From the NCBI GenBank assembly GCA_036675505.1, contig JAKFEW010000060.1, forward strand, positions 1 through 64,000: DNA of 64,000 nucleotides, written 5' to 3'. Source of the DNA: JAKFEW01 sp036675505 (GTDB lineage: Bacteria > Cyanobacteriota > Sericytochromatia > S15B-MN24 > JAQBPE01). The notes below the pieces were generated by a model. It was not told the origin of the DNA, searched no databases, and worked only from the letters and a program-made list of their open reading frames with translations. Numbering within the stretch: position 1 is the stretch's first letter; the number at the start of each line of letters is the position of its first letter. Positions 23,587-32,536 of this stretch are shown here, piece after piece. The translations under genes and the position numbers were made by a program.

Positions 23587-25769
23587 ACGGTTTCCGGCTC
23601 GTAGAACCGCTTCCCCTCCGCCGCCATCCGCACGAGCAGCGGCGCCGGCTCGAAGCGCGGCCCCAGCGTCTGCACCAGCTCGCGCATTCGCGCGACGACA
23701 GCAGTCGCGCCCAGCGCGTCGACGTAACGGAACGGGCCGCCGCGGAAGGGCGGGAAGCCCAGGCCGAGGATCGCGCCCACGTCGCCGTCGCGCGGGCTCG
23801 CGATCACGCCCTCATCCAGGCAGTGGGCGGCCTCGTTGACCATCAGCAGCAGCAGCCGCTCGGCCATCTTCGCCTTGTCGAGCGTCTTCCGCTCGGTGCC
23901 GCCGAAGAACCCGTAGGCCGCAGGGTTGACCGGCTTCTTGCGATCTCCAGGACGGAGGAATGCGCCGGACGGCAGGGATGCCCGGGAGGCGCCGCCGCGC
24001 TGCTTGTCGTCGTACAGGTAGAAGCCCTTGCCATTCTTGCGGCCCTGGAAGCCCGCCTCGGCCATCTTCGGCAGCACGTCCGAGGCGCCCAGGCCGCGGG
24101 CCTCGAAGGCCTTGCCGAGGTCGCGCGCGACGTGCGCGCCCACGTCGATGCCTACTTCGTCCATCAGCGTGACCGGGCCGACCGGGAACCCGAAGTCCTT
24201 GAGCGCCGTATCGACGTGGCGGATCGCCGCGCCTTCCTCGAGCAGCTTGATCGCCTCGTTCATGAACGGGGCGAGGATGCGCGTGGTGTAGAAGCCGGGC
24301 CCGTCCTTCACGACGATCACGGTCTTGCCCTGCGCCGCGCCCAGCGCGCGGGCCGTGGCCGTGGCCCAGTCCGCGGTCTGCGGCGCGACCACGAGCTCGA
24401 GCAGCGGCATCTTCGGCACCGGCGAGAAGTAATGCATGCCCAGGACCCGCTCCGGGTGCGCCGCCTCGGCCGCGATCTCGCGGATCGGCAGCGCCGAGGT
24501 GTTGCTCGCGAAGACGGCGCCCGGCGCCACCACCTTCTCGACGTCCGCGAGCACCTGGCGCTTGAGCGCGAGCTTCTCGAAGACCGCCTCGATCACCACG
24601 TCCGCGCCGCGCAGGTCCGCGTAGTTCGTGGTGAAGAGCGCCTGCGACCACTGGCAGGCGGCGTCCGGCATGCTGAGTGAGCCTGCCTTCACGCGCTTCT
24701 GCAGGCCCTTGTAGAGGCTCTTGGCGGCGCGGCCGAGGGCTTCGTCGCCCACGTCCTTCACGACGACGGGGCCGAGCGGCAGCGAGACCGCGGCGATGCC
24801 CTCGCCCATCAGGCCCGCGCCGAGCACCGCCACCTTGCGCACGGGCCGGGCATCGCCGGCCGTGGCCTCCTTCTTGAGGTCCGTCATCGCGTTGAAGAGC
24901 CTGATCAGCTGCTTGGCCTCCGGGCTCGCGCACAGCTCGCCGAAGCGGCGGGATTCCATGGCGTAGCCCGCCTCGGCGCCCTTCTCGACGCCGGCTTCGA
25001 CGCAGTCGAGGATCGCGAGCGGCGCGGGGTAGAGCCCGCGCGTCTTCGCCATCACGTCCTCGTACGCCTGCTTGAGCACGAAGGCCCGCGCCGGGCCGAG
25101 CCCCAGGAGGGTCGCCATGGCGCCGCGCGGGCCGCGCACGGGCTTGAGCTTGCCGTCGGCGATCAGCAGGCCCGCGCGCGCGGCGACGTCGACGATGCCG
25201 AAGGGGCCGGTGATCGCGTCGACCAGGCCCATCCGCTGGGCCTTTTTGGCGCGGATGCGGCTGCCCGTGAGCAGCATCGGCAGGGCCTTTTCGAGCCCGA
25301 GCAGGCGGGGCAGGCGCTGGGTGCCGCCGCCACCCGGCAGCAGGCCGAGCTGGACCTCGGGCAGCGCGAGCACGGTCTTCGGGTCGTCCGAGGCGACGCG
25401 GTAGTGGCAGGCCAGCGCGACCTCGAGGCCGCCGCCCAGCGCGGGGCCATGGATTGCGGCGACGACGGGCTTGGCGCACTGCTCGAGGCGAGCGAGCAGG
25501 GCGTGGCCGTCGCGCGAGAGCTGGGCGCCCTCTTCCGGCGACGTCATGAGCAGGATCTGCTGGACGTTGGCGCCGGCGATGAAGCTGTCCGGCTTGGCGC
25601 TCGCGAACACCACGGCGCGGATCTCGGGATCGCCGACGACCTGGTCCATCACGGCCGAGAACTCGCCGAAGAACTCGCGCGAGAGCAAGTTCACGGGGCT
25701 GTCCGGCGTGTCGAACCAGATCACGGAGGCGCCGTCGGGGCGCTTCTCGAGCCGGAGGGCCTGGGTCAT
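23583..25769 (-). CDS. fadJ: Multifunctional enoyl-CoA hydratase / 3-hydroxyacyl-CoA dehydrogenase
   Basis: 728 aa, typical of FadB/FadJ alpha subunits. It catalyses hydration of 2-enoyl-CoA and NAD-dependent oxidation of 3-hydroxyacyl-CoA in beta-oxidation. The crotonase part (1-190) shows the oxyanion segment GPALGGGLEVALACHYRVAS and LPEVQLGLLPGGGGTQRLPR. The dehydrogenase part has the NAD motif VAVLGAGLMGEGIAAV, then GMHYFSPVPKMPLLE and KDGPGFYTTRILAPFMNEA. ATG 25769 is favoured (AGAGGA about 9 nt upstream); in-frame ATGs at 25778 and 25793 are possible. It lies 58 bases after fadI on the same strand, so the two form the trifunctional pair. FadJ is preferred over FadB by its partner. Confidence 0.94.
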   Translation of the reverse strand: MTQALRLEKRPDGASVIWFDTPDSPVNLLSREFFGEFSAVMDQVVGDPEIRAVVFASAKPDSFIAGANVQQILLMTSPEEGAQLSRDGHALLARLEQCAKPVVAAIHGPALGGGLEVALACHYRVASDDPKTVLALPEVQLGLLPGGGGTQRLPRLLGLEKALPMLLTGSRIRAKKAQRMGLVDAITGPFGIVDVAARAGLLIADGKLKPVRGPRGAMATLLGLGPARAFVLKQAYEDVMAKTRGLYPAPLAILDCVEAGVEKGAEAGYAMESRRFGELCASPEAKQLIRLFNAMTDLKKEATAGDARPVRKVAVLGAGLMGEGIAAVSLPLGPVVVKDVGDEALGRAAKSLYKGLQKRVKAGSLSMPDAACQWSQALFTTNYADLRGADVVIEAVFEKLALKRQVLADVEKVVAPGAVFASNTSALPIREIAAEAAHPERVLGMHYFSPVPKMPLLELVVAPQTADWATATARALGAAQGKTVIVVKDGPGFYTTRILAPFMNEAIKLLEEGAAIRHVDTALKDFGFPVGPVTLMDEVGIDVGAHVARDLGKAFEARGLGASDVLPKMAEAGFQGRKNGKGFYLYDDKQRGGASRASLPSGAFLRPGDRKKPVNPAAYGFFGGTERKTLDKAKMAERLLLLMVNEAAHCLDEGVIASPRDGDVGAILGLGFPPFRGGPFRYVDALGATAVVARMRELVQTLGPRFEPAPLLVRMAAEGKRFYEPETV

Positions 25770-25827
25770 CGTCGTCATTCCTCTTGCCGTCATTCCACTG
25801 GTCGAATCGTTCATCGCGCGGCGCCGA

Positions 25828-27129
25828 TCAGGTTTCGCGCCGCAGCACCATCGCGCTGCTGAGCCCGCCCGCGGCGCAGGCGGACACCACGCCCCAGCGG
25901 GCGTTCTCGTGGGCCATGCGGCGGACCGCGGTCATCACCAGCCGGGCGCCGGTGGCGCCGAAGGGGTGGCCGATCGCCAGCGAGCCGCCCCAGGCGTTGA
26001 GCCGCGCCGGCTCGATCTCGCCAACCGCATCCTCGCGGCCCATGTGCTGGCGGCAGTAATGCGGGTCGGCCATGGCCGCGAGGTTCGCGAGCACCTGGGC
26101 CGCGAACGCCTCGTGCAGCTCCACCACGCCCACGTCCGCGAGCGCGAGGCCGGCCTGGTCGAGCGCCCGCGGGATCGCCCAGGCCGGCCCGAGCAATAGG
26201 TCCTCGCGCGGGTCGAGCGCGGCGGTCGCCACCCCGACTACGGTGGCGAGCGGCTGGTAGCCGAGCTCCGCGGCGCGCTCGGCGCTCATCAGCAGGACGG
26301 CCGACGCGCCGTCGGTCAAGAACGAGGCGTTGCCCGCGGTGACCGTGCCGAAGCGCTTGTCGTAGACGGGCGGCAACTTGGCGAGCTTCTCCAGGCTCGA
26401 GTCGGCGCGGATGCCGTTGTCGGCCGCGATCGGCACGAAGCTCGGCGGCACGAGCGCGGGCACGATCTGGGTGCCGAGCAGGCCCGTCTCGGTGGCCTGG
26501 GCGGCGGCCTGGTGGCTGCGCAGCGCGAAGGCGTCCTGCGCCTCGCGGCTGACCCGGAAGCGCTTGGCCATGCGCTCGGCGCTGTCGCCCATCGTCATGT
26601 CGGTCGTGAACTCGGCGATCGCCGGCGTGTCGGGCGCCAGGTCGGCCGGCCTGAGCCCGACGAGCAGCCGCGCGTAATCGGCCGGCCCGCGCGCCTTCTG
26701 GGACGCGATGAGGCGCTGGCGCACCGGCTTGCTGAAGCGGATCGGCACGTCGGAGAGCGTCTCGGCGCCGCCTGCGATCACCACGTCGGCCGCGCCGCTG
26801 GCGATCGCCTCGACCGCGATCGCGATCGCCACGTTCGACGAGGTGCAAGCCGCCGTCACCGTGAAGGCGTGGATGGTGTGCGGCAGGCCGGCCGTCAGCA
26901 CGATCTCGCGCGCGAGGTTGCTGGTGCGTGGCTCGGCGATCACCGTGCCCATGACGACGCGGTCGATCGTGGCTGGATCGAGCCCGGTGCGCTGCATCAG
27001 CCCGCTGACCGCCATGCCGCCCAGCTGATAGGCCATCTGGTCGACGAAACCGGTGCCGGACCTCAGGAACGGCGTGCGGGCGCCGTCGACGATGACGACC
27101 TGGCGCCCTTGGAGCGGACGGATGGGCAT
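25828..27129 (-). CDS. fadI: Acetyl-CoA acyltransferase (3-ketoacyl-CoA thiolase)
   Basis: 433 aa, matching FadI-type thiolases. It cleaves 3-ketoacyl-CoA to acetyl-CoA and a shortened acyl-CoA. The N-terminus VVIVDGARTPFLRSGTGF is typical. The nucleophilic Cys lies in VTAACTSSNVAIAIA; the catalytic His is in GHPFGATGARLV and the second Cys in SACAAGGLSSAMVL. ATG 27129 follows GAGGAGG by 5 nt. First gene of the fadI-fadJ pair. Confidence 0.94.
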   Translation of the reverse strand: MPIRPLQGRQVVIVDGARTPFLRSGTGFVDQMAYQLGGMAVSGLMQRTGLDPATIDRVVMGTVIAEPRTSNLAREIVLTAGLPHTIHAFTVTAACTSSNVAIAIAVEAIASGAADVVIAGGAETLSDVPIRFSKPVRQRLIASQKARGPADYARLLVGLRPADLAPDTPAIAEFTTDMTMGDSAERMAKRFRVSREAQDAFALRSHQAAAQATETGLLGTQIVPALVPPSFVPIAADNGIRADSSLEKLAKLPPVYDKRFGTVTAGNASFLTDGASAVLLMSAERAAELGYQPLATVVGVATAALDPREDLLLGPAWAIPRALDQAGLALADVGVVELHEAFAAQVLANLAAMADPHYCRQHMGREDAVGEIEPARLNAWGGSLAIGHPFGATGARLVMTAVRRMAHENARWGVVSACAAGGLSSAMVLRRET

Positions 27130-27191
27130 GGCGACCTCCTCTGGCCGGGCCCGTGGCGCGGGCGGCGCGGCAACCCGTATCATGCCATGGT

Positions 27192-27533
27192 ATGCCCGAC
27201 CCGTCACAGCCGCCCGTCCTTTCACGCCACGCCTGGCTCGGCCTGGCGGCCGGGCCGTTGGCCTACCTGGGCGCGGGGCGCCGCCGGCGCGCCGCGGTGG
27301 CGGGCGCGCTCTGGCTGGGCGCGTTGCTCGCCTACGGTTACGTGCCCTACCTCCAGACCTTCCTGGCGCTGGACACCGGCGGCGAGAGCGCGCGCGAGGT
27401 GACGGCCACGGCCGTCCGCGCGGCCGAGGCCTGGATCCGGGCCACGCCGACCTGGGCGCCGGGCGGCTGGTGGGTGTTGGTGCTGGGAAACTTGGCCTGC
27501 GCGGCGGATCTCTGGCGGCTATCGAGGCTCTGA
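27192..27533 (+). CDS. Small membrane protein
   Basis: 113 aa, unrecognised. Two hydrophobic segments after an Arg cluster (AAVAGALWLGALLAYGYVPY) and near the end (WWVLVLGNLACAADLW), separated by a short acidic/Thr-rich loop, suggest a two-helix inner-membrane protein. ATG 27192 lacks a clear ribosome binding site, so the start is uncertain. It is divergent from fadI. Confidence 0.5.
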   Translation: MPDPSQPPVLSRHAWLGLAAGPLAYLGAGRRRRAAVAGALWLGALLAYGYVPYLQTFLALDTGGESAREVTATAVRAAEAWIRATPTWAPGGWWVLVLGNLACAADLWRLSRL

Positions 27534-27560
27534 CTGTCATTCCACGCCGGGATCTGGCGA

Positions 27561-28322
27561 TCAGAGGCTCGTGATCGCGCCCCAGACCTTCTTCGCGCCG
27601 CCCGCCACCGCGTCGCCGATCGCCGCGGTGGCCTTGCCGCCAAACGCGAGGTTGTCGACCAGCTGGAAGCCCGCGAAGGCCGCCGCGCCGATGCCGAGCG
27701 CCCAACCCACCGGCGTCGCGCCGAGCGCGACGGCGCCCAGCGCCATCGCGGTGCCGCCGATGCTGATGCCGGCGTTGGCCCAGGCGCCGGCCTTCTTGGC
27801 CGGATCGTTTTCGGAGGCCGCCTTGTAGGTGTCCCAGGTCGCCGCGACGACGTTGAAGACCGGCGCGGCCTTGCCGATCACCCGCAGGACCGACCCGCCG
27901 CCCTTGATCGCCGGCGCGGCGACCTTCATCGCGTCGTCGGCGTATTTCGGGGCCACCTTGGTGACGAGGTTCGAGGCGCCCGTGGTCAGCCGCGCGACGC
28001 CCCTACCGATCACCTGGGCGTTGCCGTCGAGCAGCTCGGCGATCGTGGTGAACGCCTTGGCGCGCAGCACGAAGCGGCCGGCGACGGCGCCCGCGCGCGT
28101 GGCGCCCTGCGCGAACGTCTGCACGCTGGCCCACCAGCCGTTCTTGTCGAGCACGTCGTTCGCGCCGGCGCCGCTCGGGCCGGCCGGCACGGGCTTCGGG
28201 CCGAACGCGGTCTGGTCGCCGGACATCCGCGGACCCGCCTCCGTGGCCGGGCGCACGATCGTCGCCGCGGCGGCGCGGGCAGGGACGGTGGGCTCGGTGC
28301 GGGTGATGCGTGGGTCGGACAC
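27561..28322 (-). CDS. Hydrophobic helical protein, possibly effector-like
   Basis: 253 aa from GTG 28322, chosen because AGAGGAG lies 6 nt upstream; the ATG at 28355 has none. A Pro/Ala-rich N-terminus (1-80) is followed by amphipathic helices and a long glycine/alanine-rich hydrophobic pair (GAWANAGISIGGTAMALGAV and ATPVGWALGIGAAAFAGFQL) typical of membrane-inserting hairpins. No signal peptide. Composition and layout recall the helical part of B1/B2, but I cannot show homology. A strong promoter precedes it. It may be a pore-forming or secreted protein (inference). Confidence 0.65.
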   Translation of the reverse strand: MSDPRITRTEPTVPARAAAATIVRPATEAGPRMSGDQTAFGPKPVPAGPSGAGANDVLDKNGWWASVQTFAQGATRAGAVAGRFVLRAKAFTTIAELLDGNAQVIGRGVARLTTGASNLVTKVAPKYADDAMKVAAPAIKGGGSVLRVIGKAAPVFNVVAATWDTYKAASENDPAKKAGAWANAGISIGGTAMALGAVALGATPVGWALGIGAAAFAGFQLVDNLAFGGKATAAIGDAVAGGAKKVWGAITSL

Positions 28323-28372
28323 GGGAAGCTCCTCTGGTTGTACTTCACCCGCCATGCGGGCCGACCGACCGG

Positions 28373-28401
28373 ATTTAAAGAACTCTAAACAAAGATTTCA
28401 A
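28373..28401 (-). promoter_or_regulatory. Sigma-70-type promoter for the 27561 gene
   Basis: On the minus strand TTGAAA, a 17-base spacer, then TTAAAT. It begins in the last codon of the glycosyltransferase gene upstream and lies about 50 bases before the GTG start, so the gene has its own promoter. Confidence 0.6.
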
Positions 28402-29510
28402 ACTCCGGCGGCCGACGCCAGCAGCGGCCGCCAGGCGCGCGCGAGCACTGGCCACGCGAAGTGCGCGTCGTGCAGGGCCCGCGCGGCGTCGCCCATCGCC
28501 CCACGCGCGGCCGGATCGCGCGCCAGCTCGACCACCGCGGCGGCGAACGCCGCGGGGTCGCCGGGCGGCACGAGCCGGATCGCGTCAGGCGGGAAGAGGG
28601 CCGGGTCCGTGTTCGCGCCATGGGTCGAGACCGTGGCGAGCCCAGCCGCCAGCGCGTTCATGATGCTCCCTCGCCGCCCGGAGGCGCCGTCGTCGTAGGG
28701 CGCGAGCGCGAGGTCCGCGGCGGCGAGCGCCGTGCCCGCCTCCGCCGGCGTGAGGTGGCCGAACGTCAGCGCCCGCGGGTGGTCGAGGCGGCCGCCGCCG
28801 ATCATCACGAGCCGGGCGGCGATGCCGCCCGCGGCGAGCGCGTCGAGCGCGGCCATGACCGAGCCGACTTCCTTGCTCGGGTGCAGCCCGCCCTGGAACA
28901 ACAACACGACCTCGTCCGCCGCGATCCCATGGGCGGCCCGCCACGCCGCGGGATCAGCGCCAGCCGGCGGCCACAGGTTCGGGCCCACCGGGATCGTCGC
29001 GAAGCGGTCGGCCCACCACGGGAAGATCGCCGCCATCCTCGCCTGGCGGTTCGGCACGCTGAACACGACCCGCCGGCTGCCGGCGAACAGCGGCCAGAGC
29101 GCCGCGCGCTGCACCAGGCCCGCGGGCAGGTGCCGCAGGCCCTCATGGCGGCCGTAGTAAAGCTCGTGGGCGGCGGTCACGACCGGCTGGCCCTCGCGGC
29201 CCAGCCTGGCGACCGCGCGGGCGATTCCCAGGCTGAGGCCGCGGCGATCATAAAGGTGCGGCACATACTGCACGACGACCACATCGGCGCGCAGCGCCCT
29301 GACGGCCGGCACGAGATCGTCCGGGCCCCAACGGGTGCGACCTGGAATCACGCGCAGCGGCCCATCGCCAGGCCCCAGCGCGCCGGGCCCGGCGAGCACG
29401 ACGGCCTCGTCGCCCGTCTCGCCGAGCACCGCCTGCGTCCAGTGGGCCGTGTAATCGCTCAGGCCGCCCGGTACCGGCGGCCAGGCTGGGCAGACGATCG
29501 CGAGGCGCAC
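28398..29510 (-). CDS. Glycosyltransferase, GT-B fold (GT4-like)
   Basis: 370 aa. The N-terminal Rossmann half begins LAIVCPAWPPVPGGLSDYTA, with the glycine-rich acceptor loop of GT4 enzymes. The C-terminal half has VVLLFQGGLHPSKEVGSVM, LVMIGGGRLDHP and ALAPYDDGASGRRGSIMNAL, where the usual E-x7-E is degenerate. It probably adds a sugar to a surface glycan precursor in the cytoplasm. The start is GTG 29510, 5 bases after the stop of the next glycosyltransferase gene, so the two are coupled. Confidence 0.85.
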   Translation of the reverse strand: MRLAIVCPAWPPVPGGLSDYTAHWTQAVLGETGDEAVVLAGPGALGPGDGPLRVIPGRTRWGPDDLVPAVRALRADVVVVQYVPHLYDRRGLSLGIARAVARLGREGQPVVTAAHELYYGRHEGLRHLPAGLVQRAALWPLFAGSRRVVFSVPNRQARMAAIFPWWADRFATIPVGPNLWPPAGADPAAWRAAHGIAADEVVLLFQGGLHPSKEVGSVMAALDALAAGGIAARLVMIGGGRLDHPRALTFGHLTPAEAGTALAAADLALAPYDDGASGRRGSIMNALAAGLATVSTHGANTDPALFPPDAIRLVPPGDPAAFAAAVVELARDPAARGAMGDAARALHDAHFAWPVLARAWRPLLASAAGV

Positions 29511-29515
29511 CGGGC

Positions 29516-30706
29516 CTATCGCTCCTCGACCCAGGCCGGCAGCCGATCCATGTCGCCACGGCCGCGGCGGTCTTCAGAAACGATGCTTTCGAGCAGCTGG
29601 TGGAAGCGGTATGCCAACGCCTCGTACCCGAACTGCTCCTCGACTTCGATGCGGCCGCGCTCGCGGCTGGCGTCGTGCAGGCCGGGCTCCTCGGCCATGC
29701 GGCGCATGGCCGCATGCAGGCGCGCGGGCTCGCCTTCGGGCACGACGATGCCCGCACCCAGGCGTTCGATCAGCCGCGGGATCTCGCCGCTGTCCGAGCC
29801 GATCGCCGGCACGCCGCAGGCCGCGGCCTCGATGAGCACGCGGCCGAACTGCTCTTTCCAGCTGGGCGTGGTGTGCGAGGGCAGCACGATCGCGTCCATC
29901 GCGCTGAGGTGCAGCGGCACCTCGCGGTGCGGCACCACCGGCAGCCAGCGGCCGCGGCCGCGCATGGCCTGGGTCGCGAGGCGCGCCTCGACGTCGCCGC
30001 GCAGCGGGCCATCGCCGATGATCAGCAGCGAGACGTCCTCCTCGGGGTGGAAGCGGCCGAAGGCCTCGAGCAGATCCGCCACGCCCTTCTCCTCGACCAG
30101 CCGGCCCAGGTAGCCGAAGACGAAGCCGCGCAGGCCCAGCGCCTCGCGCAGGGGCCGCGCGTCGTGGGGGTGGTGGAAGTCCGGGTCCACGCCGTAAGGC
30201 ATGTACGCGAGGCGCCCGCGGAAGCCCTTTTCGCGCAGGATGCGGCCCGCGTCTTCGTTGATCAAGTTGGCGCACGCGGCGTGCTTCAGCACGAACTGCT
30301 CGGCCTGCGCGAACGGTGGCGGGTAACGCTTCGCGATGTTCTGGTTGTTGCGGAACAGGAACGGCCTCCGCAGCGAGAGCCGGTTCGCGAGCGCGCCCTG
30401 GAAGGTCGAGACGGCGTAGGATTCGTTCTCGACGTAGATGGCGTCCGGCTGAAACAGGTAGAACAGGCGGGCCAACGAGCGCCTGTAGGCGTGCAGCGGC
30501 ACCTTGCCAGGCCAGAGCACCGGCACCGGCGAGAGCTCGGCGCGCAGGCCTTCCCAGCGCTGTGGCGGCCGCAGGTCGCCCGTGAGGTCGCCGCGCCACT
30601 GCGCCGGCACGATCAACTGCAGGACGACGCCGAGGTCCTCGAGGGCCGCGAAGAACTGTTGGTTGGTGTCGATGACGCAGGAGTGGGAGACGACCGTGAG
30701 GCGCAT
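29516..30706 (-). CDS. Glycosyltransferase family 4 protein
   Basis: 396 aa, GT-B fold. N-terminus MRLTVVSHSCVIDTNQQFF; C-terminal donor domain FGYLGRLVEEKGVADLLEAF, SLLIIGDGPLRGDVEARL and the E-x7-E motif EQFGRVLIEAAACGVPAIGS. It likely uses a nucleotide sugar in polysaccharide or lipid glycosylation. ATG 30706 is chosen from the family start. A TATTAT hexamer stands only 6 bases before this ATG, so the transcript may be leaderless; AGGTGG overlaps that gap. First gene of a pair with 28398. Confidence 0.88.
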   Translation of the reverse strand: MRLTVVSHSCVIDTNQQFFAALEDLGVVLQLIVPAQWRGDLTGDLRPPQRWEGLRAELSPVPVLWPGKVPLHAYRRSLARLFYLFQPDAIYVENESYAVSTFQGALANRLSLRRPFLFRNNQNIAKRYPPPFAQAEQFVLKHAACANLINEDAGRILREKGFRGRLAYMPYGVDPDFHHPHDARPLREALGLRGFVFGYLGRLVEEKGVADLLEAFGRFHPEEDVSLLIIGDGPLRGDVEARLATQAMRGRGRWLPVVPHREVPLHLSAMDAIVLPSHTTPSWKEQFGRVLIEAAACGVPAIGSDSGEIPRLIERLGAGIVVPEGEPARLHAAMRRMAEEPGLHDASRERGRIEVEEQFGYEALAYRFHQLLESIVSEDRRGRGDMDRLPAWVEER

Positions 30707-30712
30707 CCACCT

Positions 30713-30718
30713 ATAATA
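30713..30718 (-). promoter_or_regulatory. -10-like hexamer directly before a glycosyltransferase ATG
   Basis: TATTAT on the minus strand with 6 bases to the ATG at 30706. If used, transcription would begin at or next to the start codon. The + strand reads TATAAT here, with no gene placed to use it except the one at 30808. Confidence 0.35.
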
Positions 30719-30751
30719 CAGTCCCCGAACGTAAACTTTTCTTGCATCTGC

Positions 30752-30779
30752 TTGAAGCTGCAGATCGGTGACATTATTA
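30752..30779 (+). promoter_or_regulatory. Promoter for the GT2 gene, with flanking inverted repeat
   Basis: TTGAAG, 16 bases, TATTAT, ending 28 bases before GTG 30808. ATCTGC (30746-30751) and GCAGAT (30760-30765) form an inverted repeat around the -35, a possible operator. Confidence 0.45.
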
Positions 30780-30807
30780 TGTTGCTTCGCCCCGGGAGGG
30801 CGCGACC

Positions 30808-31743
30808 GTGTCCGCGACGAGTCCCCGCATCGAGCCATTGACGTTTCCGCGTGCGCAGTCGCTCGCGCTTTCCGTTGTCGTCGCCGTGACGGACGGTGGG
30901 CTACACCTTCGCGTGGTGCTCGAGGCGCTGCGGGACGCCCGCATCGGCGTGACCTACGAGGTCGTGGTGGTCGTCGGCGGCGAGCCCACCATGGTGCTCG
31001 GCGAGGTCCGCCGGGATTATCCGCTCGTGCTGATCTACCGCGCTCCGGCCGCGCGCGAACTGGGCGTCCTCTACGACGTCGGCGCGCGGGCGGCCGGCGG
31101 GCGGCACCTGCTCTTGCTCGATGGCTCGGCGGTGCCGGAGGCGAATGCGGTCGCCGAGCTCGTGCGCTTCGCCGAGACCGGCCAGTGGATCGCGGCCGTC
31201 GTGCCCCGCTACGCGGCCCGCGAGGACGCACCCGAGCGGCCCGCGAGCCGGACGTTCCCGACGGTCTTCGGGGCCATCGGCGAGGCCTACGGCCGCGCGA
31301 GCGGGGGCGCCGCGCCTGCGCCGCGTCTCCAGTACGCGCTCAACCGCAAGGTGACGACGCCGAAGGAGGTCGAGGCCGTGGAAGGCGGCTGCGTGCTGGT
31401 GCGCCGCCAGGCCATCCTGGACGTCGGTGGGTTCGCCGCGGGCTACGAGCCGGGCGGCGAGATCCTCGACTGGTGCATGCGCGCCCGCCTGCGGGGTTGG
31501 GCGGTCTTCTTCCACCCGGGCGCCGAGGCACGGGCCCTGGTGGGCGTGCCGGCCATGCCGGACGCGCGGCGGGCGATCGCCTGGCGCTTCGTGCGGCGGT
31601 TCTATGGCGTCTTGCCGGCGGCGTTGCTCTTCCTGGCGACGGCGCCACGGGCGGTTGGACCGCCCCAGCAGGGCGAGGGCGAGCGTTACGGATTGGGCCA
31701 GGGCATGAACCGCGCGGCCTTGCCGGCGGGCACCACGGCCTGA
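30808..31743 (+). CDS. Glycosyltransferase family 2 protein
   Basis: 311 aa, GT-A fold. N-terminal strand LALSVVVAVTDGGLHLRVVL, then YEVVVVVGGEP and HLLLLDGSAVPEANAVAEL, in which the DGS replaces the usual DxD-like end of the nucleotide-binding site. The later segment VEGGCVLVRRQAILDVGGF and GGEILDWCMRARLRGWAV is typical of rhamnosyltransferase-type GT2 enzymes (GG.DEDLC.R). The Glu/Asp pair is retained as EILDWC. GTG 30808 follows GGGAGGG. Divergent from the GT4 pair; its last 58 bases overlap the opposite gene at 31686. Confidence 0.85.
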   Translation: MSATSPRIEPLTFPRAQSLALSVVVAVTDGGLHLRVVLEALRDARIGVTYEVVVVVGGEPTMVLGEVRRDYPLVLIYRAPAARELGVLYDVGARAAGGRHLLLLDGSAVPEANAVAELVRFAETGQWIAAVVPRYAAREDAPERPASRTFPTVFGAIGEAYGRASGGAAPAPRLQYALNRKVTTPKEVEAVEGGCVLVRRQAILDVGGFAAGYEPGGEILDWCMRARLRGWAVFFHPGAEARALVGVPAMPDARRAIAWRFVRRFYGVLPAALLFLATAPRAVGPPQQGEGERYGLGQGMNRAALPAGTTA

Positions 31744-32318
31744 ACGGCCTCGAGCAAGACCTTGCGGCCCTCGTCCGGGGTCAGCATGGCTTTGTCGTAG
31801 CCCGTCCGGTTGATCCAGTGCTCCCAGCCCTCGAGCGCCCGCGTGTGGGCGCCGCGCTCGGTGTGGACGTCTTCGCTGTAGACCAGCAGGCGCGCCTCGA
31901 GGAGCTTCGCAGCGCGCGCGAGATCCCGCGCGGCCCAATCGGCGTGAAGCATCTGATCGAGCCGAATCCGGCCCTGTGCGCCGACGCGCGTCAGCAACCA
32001 CTTCGACTCCGGGCTGAGCTTGGTGGTCTGCCAGGGCTCGTTGGCCATCGCCACGGCCAGCAGCGCCGGCCAGAGCCGTTCGTGCACGTAAGTCAGCTTG
32101 CCGGCGACCAGCTTCACGACCATCACGTCGGGCCGGTTCTGCAGCTCTTCGGCGAGCGCGTAGATCGCCTTGCCCGCCGGATGGCCCCACCAGGAGCCAC
32201 GAATGGGCTCGCCGGCCACCATGGTGGCCAGGCAAGGTAGCGCGGGATCGGCGACCAGGAGCCAGCCTTGCTCCTTTAGTACGCCGTACGCGTTCTCGAT
32301 CAGGGTCGGGGTCACCAC
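31686..32318 (-). CDS. Hypothetical protein with helical C-terminal half
   Basis: 210 aa. I recognise a conserved hypothetical type (GSWWGHPAGKAIYALAEEL, MVVKLVAGKLTYVHERLWPA) seen in several GC-rich bacteria, but with no known function. The segment KLSPESKWLLTRVGAQGRIR may be a winged-helix element, so a nucleic-acid role is possible. The start is GTG 32318 (GAGGA upstream). The 3' end runs 58 bases into the convergent GT2 gene, the longest real overlap in the window. Confidence 0.7.
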   Translation of the reverse strand: MVTPTLIENAYGVLKEQGWLLVADPALPCLATMVAGEPIRGSWWGHPAGKAIYALAEELQNRPDVMVVKLVAGKLTYVHERLWPALLAVAMANEPWQTTKLSPESKWLLTRVGAQGRIRLDQMLHADWAARDLARAAKLLEARLLVYSEDVHTERGAHTRALEGWEHWINRTGYDKAMLTPDEGRKVLLEAVQAVVPAGKAARFMPWPNP

Positions 32319-32536
32319 GGACGCATCCTCGTCAATTGAACGATAAGGTCATGTAAGCAGAAAGCGGGACGGAGCGCCACTGGCGGGCGAGGCCGCATTC
32401 AGCCGGGAAGGAAAATTTAACCTTGCGTTAGCGAATAGTTTACCGGATTTGGACCCGGTGGCGTCATAACCAGCTCGGAGTTGGAGCATTTTCGAAGGAA
32501 ACGGCGGCCTCCGGACCGTCCTTGCGTGGGGTATTC

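Noticed and set aside
30768..32240. 490-codon + strand frame overlapping the GT2 gene
   Set aside because: Different frame from the GT2 protein, Arg/Gly/Ala-rich, and continues through the opposite gene at 31686.
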